Positions 25,101 to 32,535 of a stretch of DNA of 64,000 bases are shown in pieces. Made by a program: the position numbers and the translations under genes. Under the pieces are notes generated by a model. The model saw nothing but the letters and a program-made list of their open reading frames with translations. It searched no databases and was not told where the DNA came from. The stretch's first letter is position 1, and every line of letters starts with the position of its first letter. The DNA is taken from assembly GCA_905221605.1 (NCBI GenBank), contig CAJNDS010000394.1:86131-150130 (forward strand), written 5' to 3'. The DNA comes from Symbiodinium natans. Lineage: Eukaryota; Sar; Dinophyceae; Suessiales; Symbiodiniaceae.

Positions 25101-25470
25101 TGTTGGACCTCGTTTAGTCTGTGCACATGCAACATGCACCCTGCTTGGTGTAATGAGCACACACACACACAAAGATGGCCACCTCTGAGAGCGAAGTCGG
25201 GTGACTCATCACAGTCCCGCGTGCAACCTTACACAGCTCTGCGGCTCCGGCCTGAGATCGGATTCTCCGTGATCGTGAATAGCTTTCCGGCGCCTTTGCC
25301 TCCCAGAGCCTGCATAAGGTGCAGACTCAGGCAATCACAGCTTGAGACTTGACAGATTCGAGCACCACAACAGGCTGTTCAGTTCTGCCTTGAAGGACAC
25401 GCCCATCAAGTCCAGCCCAAACAGGAAGCAGTACAAGGCAGCAAACACGCCGAAGACGCGCCAAGCCTCG
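19200..25470 (-). CDS. SLC34/NptA-type Na+/phosphate cotransporter, multi-exon
   Basis: The two inverted repeats of the Na/Pi cotransporter family can be followed exon by exon. Repeat 1 has LGLDLMG-like FLFGLDLMGVSFK, LVQSSST, MGANIGTSVTN and RFSGATVHDM. Repeat 2 has DYLAMAVGAILTFVVQSS, TSALTPLCGLGLIM, GANIGTTCTALLAAVA and HLLFNIFGILVWH. The paired QSSS motifs bind Na+ and phosphate in characterised members. Type II transporters import inorganic phosphate across the plasma membrane. At least eighteen exons of about 30-110 bases are separated by short introns. The first exon found is TM1; the cytosolic N-terminus may lie in blocks at 25.66-26.1 kb. The gene is read on the same strand as all its neighbours. 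Confidence 0.88.
19640..20700 (-). CDS. Na/Pi cotransporter C-terminal membrane exons
   Basis: About 20,645-20,690 reads HLLFNIFGILVWH (strong family match). About 20,285-20,345 reads AVVAILFFLFSGFYASYW, a membrane segment. About 19,640-19,735 reads LLRGAALGISLLFGASLAAG, a probable last membrane segment. A charged block at about 19,255-19,320 (VVSRAEREARELEKKAAAH) could be the cytosolic C-terminus. Order and hydrophobicity fit; only the first is motif-supported. Confidence 0.65.
20880..20946 (-). CDS. Na/Pi cotransporter exon: second GANIGT motif
   Basis: Starts after TTTTTCTCAG and reads GANIGTTCTALLAAVAE, the repeat-2 counterpart of the conserved motif in repeat 1. The 3' limit is uncertain. 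Confidence 0.92.
21061..21088 (-). CDS. Na/Pi cotransporter micro-exon of 28 bases
   Basis: Reads VEKMLPVTLG plus one base. It starts after CTATGTCAG and is followed by GTACCA. The next exon begins at 20,946 and completes GANIGT. Family continuity on both sides makes this tiny exon convincing. Confidence 0.88.
21237..21281 (-). CDS. Na/Pi cotransporter exon: LTPL segment
   Basis: Reads VTSALTPLCGLGLIM. The frame continues into VEKMLPVTLG only if the next intron starts GCCGGC at 21,236, another GC donor. Confidence 0.9.
21448..21521 (-). CDS. Na/Pi cotransporter exon: second QSSS motif
   Basis: Reads ATSMNDYLAMAVGAILTFVV then QSS. The intron after it starts GTAGCC at 21,447. Joining to 21,281 gives SSSVTSALTP, the expected QSSSV-x-TS-x-LTP string. 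Confidence 0.92.
21590..21870 (-). CDS. Na/Pi cotransporter exons: first membrane segment of repeat 2
   Basis: About 21,835-21,870 reads GDVAGGAVALA. About 21,600-21,700 reads SLLAICLALFCLVKLLHALV and GRAKTMILRVL. This matches the family's long helix with the L-V-K-L-L motif at the start of repeat 2. Confidence 0.8.
22510..22890 (-). CDS. Na/Pi cotransporter, probable extracellular loop exons
   Basis: Two blocks between the repeats: about 22,810-22,885 (AMHHAWAKVDEAGASFEGE) and about 22,520-22,640 (Cys-containing, with DAGVCEFTGRETGCLS). The family has a large Cys-bearing, poorly conserved loop here. Reading frames are uncertain because nothing conserved anchors them. Confidence 0.4.
23096..23440 (-). 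CDS. Na/Pi cotransporter exons: membrane segment and central loop
   Basis: About 23,325-23,435 reads YWLSMGMAAAWQWLIMYLS, a membrane segment. 23,096-23,152 reads AIVDPIVDHFMDPDKAVIK, which aligns in style with the loop before the large extracellular domain; it is followed by a GC intron start. The blocks between the two repeats are less conserved in the family. Confidence 0.65.
23780..23826 (-). CDS. Na/Pi cotransporter exon: FSGATVHD motif
   Basis: Starts after CTCAG and reads FSGATVHDMQTW, the end of repeat 1. The 3' limit is not fixed. Confidence 0.85.
24470..24513 (-). CDS. Na/Pi cotransporter exon: VGER segment
   Basis: Reads VSMAHVGERSELERA, equivalent to the G-D/E-R-x-E-F-x-R-A-F motif. 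The intron of about 643 bases that follows (23,827-24,469) starts with GC. It contains a (CCCCA)n run at 24,331-24,355. Confidence 0.88.
24625..24678 (-). CDS. Na/Pi cotransporter exon: first GANIGT motif
   Basis: Reads AIPLVMGANIGTSVTNTI, the most conserved string in the family. The following intron (24,514-24,624, 111 bases) is a normal GT-AG intron. Confidence 0.93.
24876..24928 (-). CDS. Na/Pi cotransporter exon: after QSSS 1
   Basis: Reads TSIVVGLVAAGQLDVHN. The next intron (24,679-24,875, 197 bases) begins GCTCCT and ends AG. Joining gives DVHNAIPLVMGANIG, as in known members. Confidence 0.9.
24997..25047 (-). CDS. Na/Pi cotransporter exon: first QSSS motif
   Basis: Reads GLMVGILATVLVQSSST, the first of the two substrate-binding QSSS re-entrant hairpins. 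The following intron (24,929-24,996, 68 bases) is GC-AG; joining gives SSSTSTSIVVG, the family consensus. Confidence 0.92.
25252..25309 (-). CDS. Na/Pi cotransporter exon: loop after TM1
   Basis: Reads ALGGKGAGKLFTITENPIS, the conserved G-K-x-A-G-x-L-F loop. No GT exists at its end; the frame continues into the next exon only if the intron begins GCCGGA (25,251 down to 25,048, 204 bases). Confidence 0.88.
25389..25466 (-). CDS. Na/Pi cotransporter exon: first membrane segment
   Basis: Reads AWRVFGVFAALYCFLFGLDL and ends in SFK, matching TM1 and the G-L-D-L-M-G motif of the family. The exon ends in AAG followed by GCAGAACT; joining to the next exon gives FKALGGK, as expected in the family. 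The 79-base intron therefore starts with GC. Confidence 0.88.
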
Positions 25471-25669
25471 GAACGCTCTCACACCCTGGGGAAGTTCCTG
25501 GAGTCTCTGGTAGCCATCGTGCTCTGCTTACCTTCGCAATCCAACCGCAAATCATTCGAAATCGCCCCAAGGCACTGTCAAAGCAAAGCTGCGATACGGG
25601 CCATGTTGGGGCCTCGGCTTGCGCCACTCTTCGCGAACTGGGCCTAACCCTCCCCCCGCTACTCTAATA

Positions 25670-26060
25670 CTCTAACAGCTCGGGGGGCACGCTCTTCGTT
25701 CCACTGCGCTGCGGGCAGAATGCCAACTTGGAACCCATTGTGAACTCCAGCCCCGTTCCCGTGGGGTTCGAGCCCAGCTGGGGCTTCCAAGCTTTGTTTT
25801 CGTGATTCCATGCTCTGGGAGTTGATTCAGCCCAGCCACCCCTTGGCATCGGCGCAATCGGCTCCATCTGTGGTCGGCATATGGACAGCAAGGTTCTACA
25901 GGGAACTGCTGCGATGAGGCTCGATGCTTGAGCAGGAAGCCAAAGATGAACAGGGAGACCTCATGCTTCAGTTGGACACGACACTTTCCCCTTAGCTCTT
26001 TCACATTTTTCCTGAAAACATCCAAGTTTGAGGGCCTTCCACCTTGCAAGGTAGAGCCTC
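25670..26060 (-). CDS. Exon-like block upstream of the Na/Pi cotransporter
   Basis: Two overlapping minus-strand frames look coding. About 25,920-26,040 has NLDVFRKNVKELRGKCRVQL. About 25,680-25,800 has LGSNPTGTGLEFTMGSKLAF followed by a Cys/Pro stretch. They may be the N-terminus of the transporter or the end of the gene before it. No family is recognised. Confidence 0.35.
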
Positions 26061-26099
26061 CCTGAAAGAGCCAGGGTCCTGCGTGCTTCAGGCCCGCCA

Positions 26100-27070
26100 T
26101 ATCGGCAGCACTCCCGAGGTTGGAAACAGTGCGTCTGCCGATGGCCAGCTCGAAGGGTAGGACATCGACTCACTGGAAGGACCGATTCGCGGACTAGACG
26201 GGCCAGATTCGCGCACTGAAGCCTAAAGGTGTTCAAGGCCAACAAGACCTCGACCATGAAAACCCTCAGCCCTCAAAACCCCGACTGGCGTGCAACATGC
26301 CGAAATCCTTAGAACCCTTCAAACCCTAAGAATCCTAAACCCTAAAAGCTGCAAACCCTTCAACCCTGAAACCCCTTCAACCCTGAAAACTCCAACTATT
26401 AAAGTCGACAGTCTCCTGGGGTGGTGGGGGAACGCAAATCGCCAGTGAGTCGGAACTCGCCTGGGTGGTAGGGGCAAGATCGCCTGTGCCTTGAATCGTC
26501 AATCTTGCTTGAACCGTGCGTGCTTGAAACGCAGCACTTGAAACGCGATCTGTGCTTGAAGCAAGGACCTACGTCTTTTCCCATCGGAAGCCATAGAAGT
26601 GGTCACGTGCAAAATCGACCGGCTGAACCACGTAACCACACGAATGAAGGCAAGGACATGCAAGAAACAGGAGAGTGCCACACGGTTCCCTTACCGTGCG
26701 CGCATGCTCAGGCAGCAAGAGTTGCTCTCGCTGAGCACACCCTCTTGAGTCTAACCAAGTTTTTTCGCGACTGTCATGCAGCGCCGAGATTGGACTTCCA
26801 TCAAGGAACTGAAAGAGGAATCCTTCAGCACCCGCCCAAGAAACTTGTTGTTGAAGTTTTGGCTGAACTAAAAGGCTCAGCTGAACAGTTGAGTAACCCT
26901 GTCTGCGGGCGGCTCATCTGTTGCGCTTTACATCGCTGAACTTCAGCTGTGGAGACACGGGTGTCCTAGAACTGTCGGACAACCAGACACCTGCGAAACT
27001 TGGGGATTCTTCAATGATCTCCAAGCATCTTCAAGCTGCATCGATGCTGGGTGTTGCGGATCGGTCCCGC
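26100..27070. other. Stretch between the hairpin-protein gene and the phosphate transporter
   Basis: Contains a degenerate telomere-like cluster (26,318-26,397) and a small set of CTTGAAACGC-like short repeats at about 26,505-26,565. There are no persuasive ORFs. It probably combines the 3' end of one gene and the 5' end or first introns of the next. Confidence 0.45.
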
Positions 27071-27072
27071 AC

Positions 27073-28645
27073 CTGGGCTGCTGCAGCTGCCCATTGCTTT
27101 GTCAGCTCCGCATACCGCTTGGGGCCTACCACGCTTGCGCATCCATAGTTTGGTGGAGCATAGCCGGTCTTGTCCAAGTAGAACAAGTACTCATCAATGG
27201 CCTGTACCAAGACGAATATACTTGCTCTCTTGGCCACGATTGCCTGAGCCTCACTCTGTCACCCTCCTTTTCTTGATCTTCTCTCACCCTCCGTATCTGT
27301 CTCCATGTGTCTGTCTCCGTCTATCTACAGGAGCTGGCATAAACGGTTGCACAAAAGTGGTCAAAGGAAACAGGGACATGACATGCTAAGCGACCTGGAC
27401 CATGTTCGACAAGTCCAAGATGTACTGGTCCATCTTCTTGTCAAAGGCCGGACGCCGTTTGCGGGGATCGATCTTGGATAGGCTCTGAAACACTTGTGCA
27501 GCAGCTTCTGCAGACTGGGACACGCCAAACCACAAACGCCCGTGCGTCCCAGCGGAGCTTGCCATTTTCGTGGCAATCTGCTGGCTTTTCTCCGAATTCT
27601 CCACCAAAGCTGTGCATTCTGCCGCCCGCTTTTCAGCGACGGCTCTCTCAGCCAGGGCAGTTTCCTTCTGGGCATTACTTTGGCTGGCATCAGCAGCACA
27701 TTTCACCGCCAAAATGCCAAAGCCAGCGGCACAGGCAACCCCGACCATGATCCCTACAGGGTTGAATGCGACGGTGGTGATCGCGACTGTTTGTGGGACC
27801 GTGCCTCCGAAAAAGCCCCACAAGCCACCGGCTGCCACTTGGGTTGTCACGTAGCTTGTCGTCGTGCTGGTGAGGGCACTGCCGATCAACGGAACACTTG
27901 CTAACGCCTCTGCGCCTCCTGACAGGGCCACGACGCCAAGGCCACCCTTGCCCAGGGGAACCATGCTTGATACAACAGACCCACCTCCACTGACGGCTGA
28001 TGACCATCCCTGTGCGTTCGCCTCCTTTGCCTTGCATTGTGCCACTCGCTCTTGTTCCTGGCAGTCTTGCTTGGCCTTCACCATCCTTGTCTTGTACTCC
28101 CCCTGCATACTTGCCAGCTCTTCGGCCAGTTCTTCGTATTTCTCCTGACCAGCTCGTGCAATCTCGCAAGCCTTGTCGGCCGACTCATGAACACCCAACA
28201 GGATCGCACGCATACTTTCCTCATCCGTCAGAGTCTGGGGATCCATGATTTCATTGAGGAGATCAGCAATGTCCTGAATATGGCGTCGCATTGGGCGTAC
28301 TTGCTTGAAGCTGTGCATTGCCGCAGTCCTGACATGCTTCACCTTGGGACAAGTCGCTTGATTCAGCGCAAGAGTTCAACAACTCATTGAGGCCGCGAAC
28401 AGTCTTCCTCTCACTGTGTATGGCCTAATGGAACCGGTGCTACAAACAGTGGAAACTGAGCTCTGGACAATGCGATCTGCACATTCGGAATCACCAGCGT
28501 TTCTCAAGTCCGCCTCCATCTTTCTGAGGTTCTCTGAATTCATCTGATCTTGATCCATGGATGTCTTGATCATCTCCCGAGCATGTGGTCCAAAGTACTC
28601 AACCTTACGGTATACGGGAAAGCAACTCAAGTTTCTGAACAGCAT
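27073..28645 (-). CDS. Hypothetical protein with helix - glycine-rich hydrophobic hairpin - helix layout
   Basis: Three exons fit together: about 28,457-28,645, 27,395-28,342 and 27,073-27,201. GT-AG introns lie at 28,343-28,456 (114 bases) and 27,202-27,394 (193 bases); more may follow. The main exon starts with long charged helices. It then has about 110 residues rich in Gly, Ala, Val and Thr (GGLGVVALSGGAEALASV; FNPVGIMVGVACAAGFGILA) and returns to Ala/Glu/Lys coiled coil. The last exon ends in an Ala/Gln run. This layout resembles helical-bundle membrane-inserting proteins such as the ClyA/HBL superfold, but no signature motif proves it. A structural membrane-associated coiled-coil protein is the alternative. 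The start at 28,645 is only the first possible one; an upstream exon is likely. Confidence 0.6.
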
Positions 28646-28649
28646 TCTA

Positions 28650-29990
28650 ACTAGCCCCCAGCTGGTCCTGACATGTCGCCTCTGCTAGCACTGTGACTCA
28701 GAGCAGCGCCACCTTTCCAATGTGCTCCTCTAGTCGGCCGATGGGATCATCATTGTCCACCAGAAGCCACGACGGGGCGGTAGAACTCACTGGGCTTGTG
28801 GCAGACATGGCGATTGGCAGCTACGACTCGAGCGGCGTCTCCAACCTCCTTGACAGACGCTTGAGCCAGTTCTCACGATAGCCACATAAAGAAGCGAACC
28901 GTGACCGCTTCGAAGCTTCCATGGCGAGTCTCACAGCTGTGGCTCAGAATGTGCGGGAGGGGCTCGTATGAGGGGGCTCTTTCGCGCTTTTGGGGCCCTG
29001 ACTTGCGCATGGTACTTTTCTCTCTTTTCTCTGTCCTCGGCTCTTCTTGGCTCGTTCGCCTCGTCCCTTGGGAAGTCCGAGGTGGACCTCCCAGCCTTTC
29101 CGTGGGCGAGGCGTCTAAGACTCGTCTAAATCTCAGTCGAAGTATGTCTAAGCCAACAAAAAGAGGTGGCACCAAGGCCTCCGGCAAACAGCTGAGAATG
29201 AACCCGAGGTGGTGGGCTCTCTCTTTCCCTTGCTGTTTTTGGAGGCGCCTGGGGCATCCTGGGGCCGAAGGCCTTGATGGCGCGCTGGATGTGTCTGGGG
29301 CATGAGGTGCATTCTTGCACTGGTGGACACTTGAGCCACGCGTAATGTAGCCATAAAATTTCTGCCGGGAAGCAAGGTTGAAGACACATCCAGGTGTCTA
29401 CGGTGCATCTCGTGGCACATGGAAGAATGTGACACCAGAGAACTCTGCCTTGTGACCGGAGTCCGTCGCTAAAAAGTCATGTGATCCGGAAATGTGCGAA
29501 ATGAAGCTGCCAAGCTGGCTGGGCACATCTGTTCGAGGCACCCTCATGCCTTCTACCATTTGGGAAACGGCGACGTTCTACGAGTGTACTTTGGGATGCG
29601 CTCAGCCTGCCCGGAGACGAAGCGTGTCAGGAAAATGTCATACGAAGCAAAGTGACGGCGATCCATTTCATGGACATCCGTAGCCGCCCATTGCTGTATG
29701 CTAGTGCTGCTCATCAGACTCCGTCGAATTCCTGCTGGCTCATCGTGAAATCTTGCCAAGCATCAGAACGTGAAGCTCGCATTGAGCCTACAGTCGAACA
29801 AACATAGCGCAGACTTCAACTCCAATGTTTGCGTAATCCAAGGTGAGAGCGAGCAAGCAGCTCCTGCCCCGCCATCCACCATTGCAGTCCAAGCAGCTGC
29901 GCGTCCGACACAAAATGGCTGCCACCTCCGCAACGCCAACCTTGTCCAGTCTTGTACCTCAGCGGTTTGAAGGAAGCTGCGACCCATTGT
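28650..29990. other. Stretch without convincing genes between the helicase-AAA gene and the hairpin-protein gene
   Basis: Several open frames exist on both strands, but none has a recognisable motif or matched splice signals. The minus-strand frame at 28,873-29,187 is Arg/Pro/Glu-rich and of low complexity. It is probably intergenic plus untranslated sequence or introns. Confidence 0.4.
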
Positions 29991-29999
29991 GACCTGGAG

Positions 30000-32535
30000 C
30001 CTACGCTTGCTCAAATGAATTGGAACAGCGGCCAGTTGAAGCCCGCAGGACAGGGGCTGATCTGTCGAAGCTTCTCTCGGATTCGTGCCTGCCGAGTGAG
30101 CCAAGAAGCAAGCCCAACCAAGCGCAAGCAAGTCTTCAACATCTTTGCCTGCTTCTCTTGCTCCGCTCGAATTCGCGCTTGCTCCTGTCGACAGCGCATT
30201 GAATACCACTCAATCGAACCACAGACACATGCCAGCAATCATGGCGAAAGTGCGTCTTCACAATCGAATCCACTTTGTCTTGTTGTTCTTGTGTTTTCCA
30301 TGTCGTGCATTGCATTCTGTGCACGATATACTGCACCTGTTCGATTACAATCATTGCTTGTAAAACTTGTCATATATGTTTAATCGTTGTTTGTTATTGT
30401 TAAAATTGTGTTTATTCGTATTTTACTTTAATATTGTTTGTACTACTAGCATTCTTACGATTATTATTGTTATGATTATTTCTATTTTGATCATTACCAT
30501 TATGACTATTACTATTACTACTATTCTTCTTATTATTGTTTTCCTTATTATCATTATTATTGTTATTATACATATATATATATATTCACACACATATTCT
30601 TACCTTTGGAGAAATATGTCGATCAACATATGCTGTGCATGAAAGCGAACTGCTGAACTGTCTACGATGTTTGAAAAGAGGGGATGCATCCACACGATGG
30701 GCCTGTTATGGTGTCCAAAACTCCTTCTTTGTTTAGAAAACCCAGAAGCCCTAAAGGGGCAGAAGAACAGAGGAAAGCCCCTGAAACACTTGAAACCCGA
30801 AAGCCCCTTAAGCCCACGGCGTCTCCTCCAGGCGCCTTCGCTCCCTCTCCCGGCGCTCCCGCTCGAGGCGCGCTTCAAGCTCGGCCTGGCAGAAAGGAAG
30901 ATGATGGTACAGGGGGTCAGCGGTCTATGGGGCTTTTTGGGTTCTTTAGGGCTTTTGGGGTTTACAGGGTTTACCGGATGTACGGTTTAGAGGGAGGTCT
31001 TTGGGGGTGCTTTGGTTGAAGCCTCTACGGGTTTTCTTGGGTGGCTTCTGGCGGTGCCAAGGTATTCTGCTCAGACGAAGCCCTACAGCTTGGCCTCTCA
31101 ACTCCTAAGCCCTTCTGTGGTTTAGGGCTTCTAAGGTGCTTGAACCAAACCTGTAAGGCATCGGTGCCACCATGCCCCATCAGCACCTTGGCGCGGAGCC
31201 GCTCGGCCTCCAGGCGCTCCTGCAAGAGGGGCTTTTTGGGGGGCTGAAAGGGAAGAAGCATTTTGGCTGATTGGGTTGGTGACTTCAGGTTGAGGAATTC
31301 CTTCTAGGTCTGGAGGCTGGGACTTTCTTCTGATCTTTCTTTCGGACCCCAGACCCCCTGTAGAAGTACTAGTGCCGTGTAGAAGCCTGGAAGTTGCTGA
31401 GACCCCCCTGCACCCTTCCCCACTTCTGAGGGCGGCGCGAGGACAAAACAGCACGACGAAAGTGCAACTATGCAACACGTGCGGGCATGCCCATTGCCAT
31501 TGCCGTGTAGATTGGTGGAGCCCACAAACAAGGCACTTCATAGAGAATAACCCCCAACGAGCTGAACAACACAGCGTACTCCAAAACGAAACGGACGTAA
31601 CTATGCATAGCTCTGATGCTCCACAAAGAGCTCCTGCTCAGCCTTCTCTGCTGCCTCAGCCTCCAACCGACGCAGCTCTGCTTCCAGCTCTCGTCGGAGC
31701 TCCTCTTCGATTGCAAAGGCGGCGGCTAAGCCACTGAACTCCCAAAAGTTTGAAAACATCGAGACGCGGCAGCCGGAGCCAAGATCTACACTCTACACAT
31801 CCCTACAGAGCTCCTCCTCACGCTGAGCAGCTTCTGCTTTCAGCCGCTCCTGGCACGAAGTAGAATGTGGACTGCCGAAGTGTCAGATGTGCAGGGGATG
31901 CTCACGATACCTCTACTCCCAAAACAAACCGGCCCTAAACCCCAAACCTGTAAAATCCTACAATCCCCCCCACCCCCCCCCACCTCCCAAAACAAAAACA
32001 GGCCTCCAGGTCACGCAGCTCCCGGGCCACCCGCTCCTCCTCCGCGGCGAAAGCTTCCTTGGCACGCTGGAGCTCCTGTGAGGGAATTCGCGGGATTCCA
32101 CTGTGGCACTTCGGAGAACTTTGAGAATGCTTTGGCTGGGAGATGAGAGATGGTGCGAAGAGGTGTTGCAGGTTTCGGATGGGGGTTGGGAGTCCTGCCA
32201 GTCTTCGTCGCTGACTCCTGCATCCCTCTGCTCGGCGTTGGCTGGACCGAGTGGCGCTTCGGAAGCCGCTTCTTCTTCTTCCTCGGGCTGAACCTGCTTC
32301 AAGCTTTCTTGCAGCATCCTTGGCCAGGCATGGATCCCAAGATTTCTAGACTCTTCACTCTTCGGTGACCGGTGCTGGCCATGCTGGCCAAGGCTCTCCT
32401 TTGTTTGGGGCTCCTTCGTCTGGCAAGGCAGAGACTCCCAGGGGAAGCTGGGAACGCTGGGAGCTGCCTTGCGGCATCTCGCCGCCAACAGCTGCTCGAT
32501 CGCCGGCCGCACATCACTCTCTCGCAAGGTCTTCT
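30000..32535 (-). CDS. Helicase-AAA gene, C-terminal coiled-coil tail in micro-exons
   Basis: After module 3, an exon at about 32,260-32,530 reads LRESDVRPAIEQLLAARC and an acidic EEEEEAAS stretch. Small charged helical exons follow: about 32,005-32,082 (LQRAKEAFAAEEERVARELR), about 31,807-31,850 (ERLKAEAAQREEEL), about 31,635-31,725 (EEELRRELEAELRRLEAEA), about 31,165-31,240 (LQERLEAERLRAKVLM), about 30,830-30,885 (LEARLERERRERERRRLEE) and, less surely, about 30,140-30,200 (EQARIRAEQEKQAKML). Each is only 15-30 codons and lies in an intron sea of telomere-like motifs. The tail could drive oligomerisation. Confidence 0.65.

Noticed and set aside
29763-30209. 148-codon minus-strand ORF as a separate gene
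   Set aside because: No motif; a coiled-coil frame that overlaps its upstream end, at about 30,140-30,200, fits better as a tail exon of the helicase-AAA gene.
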